Shown: positions 28,277 to 37,073, numbered from the stretch's first letter. The stretch is DNA of 64,000 nucleotides from Dyella jiangningensis (GCF_003264855.1 NZ_NFZS01000006.1:1-64000), one strand, 5' to 3'. The notes: generated from the sequence alone by a model not told the origin. Numbers and translations: made by a program.

Positions 28277-28306
28277 TTGCCGATCATATCAAATGACGAC
28301 CATCAT
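28277..28306 (+). promoter_or_regulatory. Candidate SDR promoter with overlapping operator
   Basis: TTGCCG (28277-28282) and CATCAT (28301-28306), spaced 18 bases, form a moderate sigma-70 match. The palindrome ATGACGACCATCAT at 28293-28306 covers the spacer end and -10 box. Confidence 0.4.
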
Positions 28307-28351
28307 CCAAAACCGGTCAACCGGCCCCTCCCGTCACAAAGGTCACCCCTC

Positions 28352-29056
28352 ATGAACATCCAAGGCTCCATCGCCCTCGTCACCGGCGCCAACCGCGGCC
28401 TCGGGCTCGCCTACGCCAAGGCGCTGCTCGCCGCCGGCGCGCGCAAGGTCTACGCCGGTGCGCGCGATCCATCCACCGTCACCCTGCCCGGTGTGATTCC
28501 GGTCAAGCTCGATGTCACCTCTCCGCAGGATGTCGCGGCGGCCGCGGCGCTATGCGGCGACGTCGATCTCGTGATCAACAACGCCGGCATCAGCGGCGGC
28601 GCGTTCCTGCTGGACGCCACCGACGGCGAGGCCACGCTGCGCCGCCTGCTGGAGACCAACCTGCACGGCATCCACGCCATCGCCGTCGCGTTCGCTCCGG
28701 TGCTCAAGGCCAACGGCGGTGGCGCGCTGGTGAACATGCTCTCCGCGTTGAGCTGGCTGAGCCTGGAGTCGACGAGCGCCTATTCGGTGTCCAAGGCGGC
28801 CGCGTGGGCGCTGACCAACAGCCTGCGCAATGAATTGCGTGCGCAGGGTACGCAGGTACTGGGCGTGCATGCGGGCTACATCGACACCGACATGGTCAGC
28901 CACATCGATGCGCCCAAGAGCAGCCCGACGGACATCGCCGCGCGGACCCTGGAGGCCCTGGCCAAGGGCGAGTCCGAAGTACTGGCCGACGAGACCTCCC
29001 GCCAGGTGAAGGCCGGCTTCGGCGCCACGCCCGCGGTCTACCTCGGCGCGGCCTGA
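28352..29056 (+). CDS. Short-chain dehydrogenase/reductase
   Basis: A 234-residue NAD(P)-dependent oxidoreductase with Rossmann fold. TGANRGLG (11-18) binds the cofactor, NNAG lies near 75, the catalytic serine is in NMLSALS, and the YxxxK pair is Y144/K148 (YSVSK). Substrate unknown. It is divergent from the tetR gene with a shared regulatory gap, a common arrangement where an SDR detoxifies the compound sensed by the regulator. The ATG at 28352 starts the cofactor domain at its normal distance; no strong ribosome binding site is seen. Confidence 0.92.
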   Translation: MNIQGSIALVTGANRGLGLAYAKALLAAGARKVYAGARDPSTVTLPGVIPVKLDVTSPQDVAAAAALCGDVDLVINNAGISGGAFLLDATDGEATLRRLLETNLHGIHAIAVAFAPVLKANGGGALVNMLSALSWLSLESTSAYSVSKAAAWALTNSLRNELRAQGTQVLGVHAGYIDTDMVSHIDAPKSSPTDIAARTLEALAKGESEVLADETSRQVKAGFGATPAVYLGAA

Positions 29057-29215
29057 TAGACGGCCATCCGGCGGCCCCGAAACGTACCCGCGGCTCGGGG
29101 CCGCCAAGCCATTCGTCATCGAATGGTCAAAAAATCCGCGTGCGTTGCAGCGCACCACTGGACGAATGCGCTCAAGGGAGTCACCCTTACCGTCTCCCCC
29201 GCTCCAGGATCGTCC

Positions 29216-30235
29216 ATGAGAACGCCAACCCGTGCCGCCGCCACGCTGCTTGCTGATCTTGGCGGCACCAACGTGCGATTCGCGTTGGCTGATCCGGGTC
29301 GCGCCAACCCGCTGATGGACGACAGCGTGCGTCGCTACCGCGTCAAGGACCACGCATCGCTGGCCGAAGCCATCCGCCAGTATTTCGAAGACACCGGCCA
29401 CACTGCACCGCGCGCGGTGATCGCAGCCGCCGGTCGCGTGAGCGAAGGCGAGACGGTCAAGGTCACCAACAATCCCTGGCAGGTCGCCGCGCATTCGCTG
29501 CAGGCCGAGTTGGGCATGGAGTCGGTGCACCTCGTCAACGATTTCGCCGCACAGGCCATGGCAGTGCCGCTGCTCGCGCACGACCAGCTTTCCTCGGTGG
29601 GTCCGCAGGCGCTGCCGCACCTTGGCCAGCGTGAACAGCAGACGTTCGTGGTGATGGGCCCGGGCACGGGTCTTGGCGTTGCCGGCCTGATGCGTCGCGA
29701 AGGCCACTGGATCGTGCTGGAAACCGAAGGCGGCCACGCCGGTTTCGCCGCGCACACCGCGGAAGACGTGGAGATCCTGCATCGCCTCAATGATCGCTTC
29801 GGCCGCGTGTCCAACGAACGCATGATCTGCGGCAACGGCCTGGTGAACCTCTATCTCGCGCTGGCCGACATGGCCGGCCAGCCGGCCGAGGAATACACGC
29901 CCGAAGACATCACCGCGCGCGCCGAAGCGGGCAGCGATCCGCTGTGCGTGCGCACGGTGGAAACGCTGGCCGGCATCTTCGGCAGCGTCGCCGGCGATCT
30001 CGTGCTCAGCCTCGGCGGCTGGGACGGCGTGTACCTCACCGGCGGCGTGCTGCCGATCCTGCTGCCGTGGATCAAGCGCGGCGGCTTCCGCGAACGCTTC
30101 GAGTCGAAGGGCCGGTTCCGCGAAACGATGGAACAGGTGCCGACGATTGCGATGATGCATCCGGAACCGGGCCTGCTCGGCGCCGCCGCACTCGCCGTGC
30201 TCGACGCCGGCAAGCCGCTGGTTCCGGGCGCCTGA
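29216..30235 (+). CDS. glk: Glucokinase
   Basis: A 339-residue cytosolic enzyme that phosphorylates glucose with ATP, feeding glycolysis, Entner-Doudoroff and the pentose phosphate route (gnd is also in this window). Phosphate-binding DLGGTN (14-19), NPW and LVNDFAAQA (sugar and catalytic Asp region, about 104-112), GPGTGLG (about 153-159), ETEGGHAGF (about 174-182) and SLGGWDGVYLTGG are the family marks of bacterial Glk. The ATG at 29216 is chosen because AGGA lies upstream; the frame is open from 29123 but without a signal. Confidence 0.93.
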   Translation: MRTPTRAAATLLADLGGTNVRFALADPGRANPLMDDSVRRYRVKDHASLAEAIRQYFEDTGHTAPRAVIAAAGRVSEGETVKVTNNPWQVAAHSLQAELGMESVHLVNDFAAQAMAVPLLAHDQLSSVGPQALPHLGQREQQTFVVMGPGTGLGVAGLMRREGHWIVLETEGGHAGFAAHTAEDVEILHRLNDRFGRVSNERMICGNGLVNLYLALADMAGQPAEEYTPEDITARAEAGSDPLCVRTVETLAGIFGSVAGDLVLSLGGWDGVYLTGGVLPILLPWIKRGGFRERFESKGRFRETMEQVPTIAMMHPEPGLLGAAALAVLDAGKPLVPGA

Positions 30236-30260
30236 GGCGACCGCCAGCCGGGGTTTGCAC

Positions 30261-30545
30261 TCAACGGTACTGCCGCGTGAGGGCGAACGTGGCGTCGCCG
30301 TTCGTGCGCTCGATAAAGTAATCGAGCATCACGCTGTCGGCCGCCTGCGCTGCCGGCGTCAGGCGTTCCACATCGATCGCGTGCACGCCGCAACCAATGC
30401 GCTCCGTAAGAGCTGGCTGGTCGGCACTGCAGGTCGGCTGGACGATGCGACCCTCGAAAGTGAGCCGACCACTCGTACCTTGCGCCCCTGCCGTGCCGAT
30501 GCATGCGGCACATGCCACAAGAGCAAGCAGACGTTTGCGTGTCAT
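30261..30545 (-). CDS. Small exported protein, fimbrial-subunit-like N-terminus
   Basis: A 94-residue precursor with signal peptide (MTRKRLLALVACAACIGTAG) and the mature start GRLTFEGRIVQPTCSADQPA. A beta-strand followed by PTC resembles the first strand and first cysteine of chaperone-usher pilin subunits, with a second cysteine about 12 residues later. It is much shorter than a pilin (about 150-180 residues) and lacks the usual C-terminal end, so it may be a decayed subunit or a distinct small secreted protein. No usher or chaperone gene is nearby. The start at 30545 has GGAGA seven bases upstream. Confidence 0.6.
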   Translation of the reverse strand: MTRKRLLALVACAACIGTAGAQGTSGRLTFEGRIVQPTCSADQPALTERIGCGVHAIDVERLTPAAQAADSVMLDYFIERTNGDATFALTRQYR

Positions 30546-30782
30546 GACGTTTCTCCGACGAAATGAAGGTGCGTCGTACGGGCCATCCGTCGAGGTCGCT
30601 GGTGGCGACATGTCGTTTCCGGCGAATGCGCCCGGTCGACGAAGACAGCGTGCGCCGTCCGCATCGCGCTGTCTGTCAGGCCCGCGATGCGCCTACATCA
30701 CGATGTGCTGCGAATCACATGGACGAGGAAGCGCCTGCACGGGTGCTACTCTGTGCGTCCTGATTCGATCGAGCCAATCGCC

Positions 30783-31466
30783 ATGCCACGCGGTGACACA
30801 GCCTTCCTGTTCGATCTCGACGGCACGCTGGTCGACAGCGTCTATCAGCACGTATTGGCCTGGAAGGAAGCGCTCGACCGCGAAGGCGTGGAGCTGTCGG
30901 TGTGGCGCATCCATCGCAAGATCGGCATGAGCGGTGGCCTGTTCACCAACATCCTGCTGCGCGAAACCGGCCTGGAGATCACCGAGGAACGCCTGACGCG
31001 CCTGCGCACCTGGCACGCCGAGGCGTACAACCGCCAGGCGATGCAGGGCTCGGTACGACCATTGCCCGGTGCGCGCGAACTGCTCGCCTTCCTTACCGAG
31101 GAAGACATTCCCTGGGCCATCGCCACCAGCGGGCGCATGCAGACGGCAGCGCACAATCTGGAAGCACTCGGTGTCGATCCATCGAAGGTGCCGGTGGTGA
31201 CGCGCGACCAGGTGCGTTATGCCAAGCCCGATCCCGATCTGTTCGTCACCGCCGCGCAACGCCTCGGCGTGGACATCCATTACAGCCTCGTGGTCGGCGA
31301 CAGCATCTGGGACATGCTCGCTGCGCAGCGCGCACGCGCGCTCGGCATCGGCCTGCTTTCCGGCGGCTATGGACAGGAAGAACTGGAAGATGCCGGCGCA
31401 TTCCGCGTGTATGAAGACCCGGCCGATCTGCTCAAGCACATCGACGAAGTCGCCGCGCGACGTTAG
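30783..31466 (+). CDS. HAD-superfamily phosphatase, phosphoglucomutase/phosphatase-like
   Basis: A 227-residue cytosolic HAD hydrolase with subclass I cap. The nucleophile motif is DLDGT (D11, D13), motif II IATSGR, motif III lysine in YAKPDPDLF, and motif IV VVGDSIWDML. The cap sequence RKIGMSGGLFTNILLRETG fits phosphoglycolate-phosphatase/beta-phosphoglucomutase-like members. It probably removes phosphate from a small sugar phosphate; its position after glucokinase suggests sugar metabolism, but the substrate is unknown. No strong ribosome binding site before the ATG at 30783. Confidence 0.88.
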   Translation: MPRGDTAFLFDLDGTLVDSVYQHVLAWKEALDREGVELSVWRIHRKIGMSGGLFTNILLRETGLEITEERLTRLRTWHAEAYNRQAMQGSVRPLPGARELLAFLTEEDIPWAIATSGRMQTAAHNLEALGVDPSKVPVVTRDQVRYAKPDPDLFVTAAQRLGVDIHYSLVVGDSIWDMLAAQRARALGIGLLSGGYGQEELEDAGAFRVYEDPADLLKHIDEVAARR

Positions 31467-31581
31467 CGCGAAGTAAAAATGCACGCGGTGACGCGTTGTC
31501 AGACGTGCATGTCAGGCGCGATTCATCGCCACGCGAGCGGTTGTTGCTAGTCTCGAAGACCTCTACCGATCGGAGGCCGAC

Positions 31582-31905
31582 ATGCGCCGATACCTCGCCA
31601 TGCTTCCTCTCGCCCTGCTCGCCGCGTGCTCGCCCGCCTCGCCACCGCCCGACCAGAAACCGCCCAAGCCGCAAGCCGCACAGAGCGTTCCCGACAACGC
31701 GACGCTGGGCTCGACTGAATGGTACGCGTGGGTCGACGAACGCCTGCATATCACCGACGACGGCCACGGACCCGATCGCGGTTCTCCTGAATGGAACCGC
31801 GCGGTACAGCACAAGCTGGGGCAGGAGGCGCCGCAGTCACCGCCTGGTTCACCGCAGTGGCAACAAGCGGTGGATGCGTTGTTGAGGACCAGGCCGGCGA
31901 TGTGA
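31582..31905 (+). CDS. Small lipoprotein with three GSxEW-type repeats
   Basis: A 107-residue precursor. The signal MRRYLAMLPLALLAAC ends in lipobox LAAC (cysteine 16), so the mature protein is membrane-anchored. A proline-rich linker follows, then three copies of a short motif, each beginning Gly-Ser/Thr: LGSTEWYAWVDERL, RGSPEWNRAVQHKL and PGSPQWQQAVDALL, spaced about 28 residues. No family recognised. GGAGG lies six bases before the ATG. Confidence 0.75.
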   Translation: MRRYLAMLPLALLAACSPASPPPDQKPPKPQAAQSVPDNATLGSTEWYAWVDERLHITDDGHGPDRGSPEWNRAVQHKLGQEAPQSPPGSPQWQQAVDALLRTRPAM

Positions 31906-31990
31906 GGTTGCGGGGTGTGTCGTCGTGGCAAGGTGGCTGACGTGATATGCGCACGAATGGCGCCTGCGCCGTGTGCGTTTCTCGCTCTTT

Positions 31991-32063
31991 TGTAGGAGCG
32001 CACCCAGTGCGCGACCGCAGCGGTCATCATCGACACCAATCGCGCACTGGGTGCGCTCCTACA
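31991..32063. repeat. REP/BIME pair of the 17-kb array family
   Basis: Left arm TGTAGGAGCGCACCCAGTGC and its reverse complement at the right end, with a short unrelated centre. Confidence 0.9.
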
Positions 32064-32117
32064 GGGAAGCGAGCCCGCTCTTGGCTCCGGCTCTTGGCTC
32101 CGGCTCTTGACCTCCAC

Positions 32118-32278
32118 TCCCCTATGCCACGAGCAGGCGGGAGGTGGAACAGCCCGCAGGGTGGCTGGCATGGATGCCGGCCAGTGGATCGTCAGTGCAG
32201 GACGCCCTGTCGATCCACCCCGCCTCCCGTCTGCGACCCCGCAGGGGCGCGGCATCGGGGTGGCCTCTCTTTTGGTTA
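32118..32278 (+). repeat. Composite dispersed repeat, copy A, first block
   Basis: About 160 bp closely match, in reverse orientation, positions 63833-63990 (roughly 90 percent by eye). It has an inner palindrome CATGGATGCCGGCCAGTG and GCAGGGGCGCGGCATCGGG. Reading frames through it (MPRAGGRWNSP type) are not treated as genes. It is interrupted at 32278 by an IS30-derived element. Confidence 0.85.
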
Positions 32279-32585
32279 GGCGGTGTCAATCTAGAAGTGC
32301 ATCATCGATGGCCTGAGCGAGGTCATCGCGCCCCAGTGCCCGCATGAGCATCTCCGCCGGACAGTGATAGTCGAGGGTGGCTCGTGGACGCAGGTTCATC
32401 TCCCGCGCGATGGCATCGAGCTTGCGCTGGCTGGAGCGACCCAGCAACCGCCCCAACTGCCTTGCGCTCTCGCCACGGGCCTTGCCCACCATGATCGCAC
32501 CTCGCTCTTCGGCGCTCAGATGGCTGTAGTGCTGTCCCATGCATCACCTCGTCGTGGGGTGTTGCACTTGATGTTAGAGACCGCC
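32279..32585 (-). mobile_element. 307-bp deletion derivative of an IS30-family element (MITE-like)
   Basis: Terminal inverted repeats of 23 bp at 32279-32301 and 32563-32585 match at 17 positions (both read GGCGGT at the outer end and AAGTGCA at the inner end). A TTA triplet flanks each side (32276-32278 and 32586-32588), as expected of a 3-bp target duplication. Inside is only a shortened transposase frame. Confidence 0.8.
32286..32540 (-). pseudogene. IS30-family transposase with large internal deletion
   Basis: The 84-residue frame joins an N-terminal helix-turn-helix of IS30 transposases (YSHLSAEERGAIMVGKARGE) directly to a C-terminal end (MNLRPRATLDYHCPAEMLMR). Everything between, including the DDE catalytic core of about 250 residues, is missing. 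The frame has stayed open across the junction. It cannot catalyse transposition; it could at most bind the element ends. Confidence 0.82.
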
Positions 32586-32800
32586 TTACTTTTCTCTGGC
32601 CAAACAGAGAAAAGTGACCCGGGCCGCGGCAGCGGGCCGGAAGCCCGCCGCCCCACTGGACTCCTTCCGGTCACAGGCGAGCAAGCTGGCGGTATCGCGA
32701 CAACCGAAGGCTGTCGCTATTGGGTCCCGGCCTGCGCCGGGATGACGAACATGAAGACCGAGGCGAAAGGCTGTCGCGCACTGGGTGCGCTCCTACATTG
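32586..32800 (+). repeat. Composite dispersed repeat, copy A, second block
   Basis: About 90 bp (32656-32745) match the reverse complement of 63603-63692, including GGTATCGCGACAACCGAAGG. It ends with a REP arm, TCGCGCACTGGGTGCGCTCC, at 32774-32797, matched by the arm at 63553 in copy B. Confidence 0.8.
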
Positions 32801-32877
32801 GAGGGGCAGTGGGGCCGCCAGGAAAACCAGAGGTTTTGGCTTGATCGTCTTCCCGGAAGAAGACGAAAAAACTTCCA

Positions 32878-35800
32878 TCAACCTGGCGCCAGCAACGCAT
32901 CCAGGTCCGCTTGATCAAAGCTGAGCCTCTCGCGCGTACCACCACCTTCCAGCACCGCTTCCGCCAACTCCGCCTTGCGCGCCTTCAGCTCCTCGATGCG
33001 CTCCTCCACCGTGCCGCCGGTGATCAGGCGGAACACGAACACCGGCTTGTCCTGGCCGATGCGATGTGCGCGATCGGATGCCTGCGCTTCCGCCGCGGGG
33101 TTCCACCATGGGTCGTAGTGGATGACGGTGTCGGCGGCGGTGAGGTTGAGGCCCACGCCGCCGGCCTTCAGCGACAGCAGGAACAGCGGTACCTCGCCCT
33201 CCTGGAACTGGCGCACCGGCTCGGCGCGATCGCGCGTTTCGCCGGTGAGCGTGACGTAGCGGATGCGGCGGCGATCCAGCTCGTGCGCGATGAGCTTGAG
33301 CATTTCGGTGAACTGCGAGAACAGCAGCACCTTGCGGCCTTCGGCGAGCAATGCCGGCAGCATGTCCATCAGCAATTCGAACTTGGCCGAGTCGCGCACG
33401 CCGCGCGCGGCTTCCAGTTTCACCAGGCGTGGATCGCAGCAGACCTGGCGCAGTTTCAACAGCGCATCGAGCACCACGATGCCGCTGTGCGCGATGCCGC
33501 GTTGCGCGATCACCTCGCGCAGTTCGTCCGCCAGCGACAGGCGCAGGCTTTCGTAGAGTTCGCGCTGGCGGCCTTCCAGCACCACGCGGCGCGTGATCTC
33601 GGTCTTGGGCGGCAGCTCGTTCGCCACCTGCGACTTCGTGCGGCGCAGGATGAAGGGTGCGAGGCGACGATTGAGGCGATCCTGGCATTCGGTGTCGCGA
33701 TGACGCTCGATCGGAATGCGGTAATGGCGGCGGAACGCGCCCTCATCGCCCAACAACCCGGGCACGGCGAGATCGACCTGCGACCACAGTTCGCCCAGGT
33801 GGTTTTCCAGCGGCGTGCCGGTGAGGCAGATGCAGCGCGGCGCGCGCAGGCTCAGCACGGCGCGGCGCGCCTGCGTGCGCGGATTCTTCACCTGCTGCGC
33901 TTCGTCCAGCACGATCAACGCGAACGGCTGCTTGCGCAGCGTCACCACGTCGCGCGGCAGCAGCGCGTAGCTGGTGAGCACGATGTCCTGCGCACCCAGC
34001 TGCGAGAAGTCGCCGCCGCGCTGCGGACCGTGCAGCGCGAGCACGCGCAGCGACGGCGCGAAGCGCGCGATCTCCGCCTGCCAGTTCGGAATGAGGCTGG
34101 TGGGCACCACCACCAGGGCCGGCTCGGTGAGCACGCCGCGCTCCTTGAGCGCCAGCAGGTGCGTGATGAGCTGCAGCGTCTTGCCCAGGCCCATGTCATC
34201 CGCAAGCACGCCGCCGACGCCGGCCTCGGCCAGCGCGTTCAACCAGCGCAGGCCTTCGCGCTGGTACGGACGAAGTTCGACGGTGAGGCCGTCGGGCACG
34301 GCATCGCTGGCGCGTTCGGCGGCATCGCGCAGGCGCGCGGTGAAACCGCGCAGCACCTCGGGTGCGACCAGTTCGCCGCCGCTGGGCAGCGCCTCGACCA
34401 GCTCTTCGAGTCGACCGGCCTGCACGCGCGGCAGATGCAGCTTGTTGCGCGGACGTTCGAGGTATTCGGCCAGCGGCGCCAGCAGGCCGCGCAATTCCTT
34501 CAGGCGCACCGGCACGCGGCGGCGTTCGTCCACCGGGGCGTACCACACGGCGTCCTCGGGCTCGTTCGGCACCGGGCTCAGGTTCAACTGGTGATCGGCC
34601 AGCGCCTGCGCCACGGCGGGCAGCAGGTTGTGGCGCTTGCCTTCCAGTTCGATGCCGATTTCCAGGTCGAAGGCGTGGTCGTCGGCGTCTTCCACGGCAT
34701 TGCCGTACCAGCGCACCGGGCCTTCCAGCACTTCGAACGGGAAGCTGGGCGCATAGTCGAGCACGAAGCCTTCGGCCTCCAGCTTCGGACGCAAGGCGAG
34801 CCAGCGTGCCGGCGTATTCACTTCCAGCGCGCCCGCGTAACCCTTGCCCGGGAACAGCCACGCATCGTCGGGCAGCGTGTCGGCGAGATCCCAGGGCAGG
34901 CCTTCGGTGTCCACGCCCGGCGTGAGGCCGGCGCGTTCGAGCTGCTCCATGGCCGAGAGTTCTTCGGCGCGGCGGCGGGTAATTTCCACCAGGTGGCCAT
35001 TGCGCACGCGCCGCACCAGCGGCTCGCCACCGCGACCGGGCAGGCGTTCGCCGGCGTAATCGAAGGCCAGGCGCGCATAGGCCAGCGGCGGCGTACCCGC
35101 GGCCAGGCGCGCGTGACGGGTCAGCGCGTGCAGGGTGAGTACGGGCTTGGGCGCCAACTCGGCGCGGCGCATTTCACCGAGTACCTGCGGCAGCGGCAGG
35201 CGGTGCGAAAGGCGGCTTTGCGGCAACGCGTTGCGAAGGATCTGGCTGTATTCGTGTTTCAGCGGCGGCAGGTCCAGCCACTGGGTCTCTTCCAGCGGCG
35301 CTTCCAGATGGCCGAGCTCGGCGCGTTCGGCGTCCAGGTACCACAACGCATCGATGCGCAGTACACGATGGTTGGTCGGCAGGCACGGCTGCAGGCGTTG
35401 GCTGCCATCGTTCTCCAGGTGCCACTGCCAGTTGAGCTGGTGCCCCTTGCCGCGCGACAGGCGCAGGCCAGCCAGGCCCCCGAGGAAACAGGGCGCGGTG
35501 TCGAGGATCTCCGCCAGCAGTGCATCGCCGACGTGGCCGGCCAGCCGCGCGTAGCTGCGGCTCTTGCGCAGACTCTGCGGCAGGCCGAGCACGGTGGCGG
35601 CCAGCCGTTGCTCGTGCGGCTCCAGCGGCTGCTGGCCCAGATGCTTGCTGTCCAGCGGGGAGGGACGCACGAAGCGACCCTGTTCGGCCACGGCCAGAAG
35701 CACGGGCGCGACATCCACGTGCGCGTAGGACGCCCCCTCCTCCGGAACCACCTCGAGGAAGAAGCCCAGCACGCCGCGCTCCTGCGCCGCGCCAGTCGCT

Positions 35801-35904
35801 GACGACGCCAGCAACTTGCGCCAGACGCCGGGCAGCGTCGCGTCGCCGCTGTCGCTGCGTTGCTGGTTCTGACGGTCGTGCCGTTTATCGTCCGGTGACT
35901 GCAT
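32878..35904 (-). CDS. SNF2-family DEAD/DEAH-box helicase
   Basis: A 1008-residue cytosolic Swi2/Snf2-type ATPase that would translocate on DNA or remodel nucleoprotein. The C-terminal half has both RecA lobes: DDMGLGKT (about 567-574), VVPTSLIPNW, DEAQQVKN (about 667), LTGTPLENHLGELWS, and the helicase C lobe with LLFSQFTEML, SLKAGGVGLNLTAAD and DRAHRIGQ. The N-terminal 450 residues carry no motif I can name; homologues often have a SWIM zinc finger, which is not seen here. It is separated from gpsA by 122 bp holding a hairpin, so independent transcription is likely. Confidence 0.92.
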   Translation of the reverse strand: MQSPDDKRHDRQNQQRSDSGDATLPGVWRKLLASSATGAAQERGVLGFFLEVVPEEGASYAHVDVAPVLLAVAEQGRFVRPSPLDSKHLGQQPLEPHEQRLAATVLGLPQSLRKSRSYARLAGHVGDALLAEILDTAPCFLGGLAGLRLSRGKGHQLNWQWHLENDGSQRLQPCLPTNHRVLRIDALWYLDAERAELGHLEAPLEETQWLDLPPLKHEYSQILRNALPQSRLSHRLPLPQVLGEMRRAELAPKPVLTLHALTRHARLAAGTPPLAYARLAFDYAGERLPGRGGEPLVRRVRNGHLVEITRRRAEELSAMEQLERAGLTPGVDTEGLPWDLADTLPDDAWLFPGKGYAGALEVNTPARWLALRPKLEAEGFVLDYAPSFPFEVLEGPVRWYGNAVEDADDHAFDLEIGIELEGKRHNLLPAVAQALADHQLNLSPVPNEPEDAVWYAPVDERRRVPVRLKELRGLLAPLAEYLERPRNKLHLPRVQAGRLEELVEALPSGGELVAPEVLRGFTARLRDAAERASDAVPDGLTVELRPYQREGLRWLNALAEAGVGGVLADDMGLGKTLQLITHLLALKERGVLTEPALVVVPTSLIPNWQAEIARFAPSLRVLALHGPQRGGDFSQLGAQDIVLTSYALLPRDVVTLRKQPFALIVLDEAQQVKNPRTQARRAVLSLRAPRCICLTGTPLENHLGELWSQVDLAVPGLLGDEGAFRRHYRIPIERHRDTECQDRLNRRLAPFILRRTKSQVANELPPKTEITRRVVLEGRQRELYESLRLSLADELREVIAQRGIAHSGIVVLDALLKLRQVCCDPRLVKLEAARGVRDSAKFELLMDMLPALLAEGRKVLLFSQFTEMLKLIAHELDRRRIRYVTLTGETRDRAEPVRQFQEGEVPLFLLSLKAGGVGLNLTAADTVIHYDPWWNPAAEAQASDRAHRIGQDKPVFVFRLITGGTVEERIEELKARKAELAEAVLEGGGTRERLSFDQADLDALLAPG

Positions 35905-35968
35905 GCGCGGTCCGAAGGGGCGACCAAAAGATTCAGCTTAGCAAGGCTCTTGCACGTGTGCGCGTCTC

Positions 35969-35996
35969 AACGCCCGGTTTTTTCATACCGGGCGTT
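35969..35996. terminator. Hairpin between gpsA and the SNF2 gene
   Basis: AACGCCCGGT and ACCGGGCGTT form a perfect 10-bp stem around an 8-base T-rich loop. There is no clear T run after the stem for minus-strand transcription, so it may be a weak terminator or an RNA-end stabiliser for secB-gpsA. Confidence 0.5.
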
Positions 35997-36026
35997 CAGA
36001 TACGGAAGAGACAGCTGGAACGGGAC

Positions 36027-37055
36027 TTACGCGGAAGGCGTGAACAGGCCCTTGGGGTATTCCGGCTTCTGCTCGCGACTCATGAGCATCTTGAGCCCCT
36101 CGGCCGGCGTGACCTCGCCGTGCAGCACGGCGCGCACGCCGCTGCTGATGGGGAGATCCAGACCATGCTTGGTGGCCAGACGCATCACTTCGTCGGCGGT
36201 GAGCACGCTCTCGACCACCTGGCCGATCTCGCGCACCGCTTCGTCGATGGCCTTGCCGCGTCCCAGCGCAAGGCCGAGACGGCGGTTGCGCGACAGGTCG
36301 CCGGTACAGGTGAGCACCAGGTCGCCGAGGCCGGCGAGGCCCATCAGCGTCTCGGGACGAGCACCGAGGGCCACGCCCAGACGAAGCATTTCGTTCATGC
36401 CACGCGTGATGAGACCGGCGCGGGCGTTGAGACCCAGCCCCATGCCGTCGGCGACGCCCGTAGCGACCGCGAGCACGTTCTTCATCGCGCCGCCCAGTTC
36501 CGCGCCCAGCACGTCGCTGCCGGAATACGCGCGGAAGTTCGGTGCGTGCAGCAGAAGCGCCATTTCATGCGCGAAGGCATCGTCGTCCGAATGCACGGTG
36601 ACGGCGCTGGGCATGCCGGCAGCCACTTCCTTGGCGAAGGACGGACCGGTCACCACCGCGGCAGCACGGCCGGGGAAGCGTTCGTCCACCAGCTCGTGCA
36701 GGAAGCGGCCCGTGCCCGGCTCGAAGCCCTTGGTCGCCCAGGCGATGCGGGCGTTCGGCTCCAGGTACGGCGCGATCTCCTCCAGCATGGAGGCGAAGGC
36801 ATGGCTGGGCACCACGATCAGCACGACCTCGGCGCCGCGCAGGGCGGCGGCGAGGTCGGCTTCGTAGGTCAGCTCGGAAGGCAGCTCGACGTCGGGCAGG
36901 TAGCGCTGGTTGCAACGGCTCTGCGCCATCGCGGCCAGCGCGGAGGCATCGCGCCCCCACAGCCGGGTCGGCACCTGGTTGCGGGCGGCCAGGGCCGCCA
37001 GCGCGGTGCCCCACGAACCGGCACCCAGGACGGCAAGGGTCGTACGCTCAACCAT
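36027..37055 (-). CDS. gpsA: NAD(P)-dependent glycerol-3-phosphate dehydrogenase
   Basis: A 342-residue cytosolic enzyme reducing dihydroxyacetone phosphate to sn-glycerol-3-phosphate, the acceptor for PlsB (also in this window) at the start of phospholipid synthesis. The nucleotide motif is GAGSWGTA (11-18); [22 protein letters not shown] (about 139-148) and [17 protein letters not shown] with the catalytic lysine (about 188-204), then [19 protein letters not shown] are conserved family blocks. It begins 18 bp after the secB stop, forming the secB-gpsA pair seen in many proteobacteria. Confidence 0.97.
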   Translation of the reverse strand: MVERTTLAVLGAGSWGTALAALAARNQVPTRLWGRDASALAAMAQSRCNQRYLPDVELPSELTYEADLAAALRGAEVVLIVVPSHAFASMLEEIAPYLEPNARIAWATKGFEPGTGRFLHELVDERFPGRAAAVVTGPSFAKEVAAGMPSAVTVHSDDDAFAHEMALLLHAPNFRAYSGSDVLGAELGGAMKNVLAVATGVADGMGLGLNARAGLITRGMNEMLRLGVALGARPETLMGLAGLGDLVLTCTGDLSRNRRLGLALGRGKAIDEAVREIGQVVESVLTADEVMRLATKHGLDLPISSGVRAVLHGEVTPAEGLKMLMSREQKPEYPKGLFTPSA

Positions 37056-37073
37056 GAGCTTGGCCCTTGCGGA

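Noticed and set aside
31947-32279. Protein-coding gene (MPRAGGRWNSP-type frame), also seen at the right end of the window
   Set aside because: The frame lies within the composite dispersed repeat, differs in length between copies, and shows no family or ribosome binding site.
32911-35802. 963-codon open frame opposite the SNF2 helicase gene
   Set aside because: Shadow of a well-supported helicase with all motifs; no start signal or recognisable domain.
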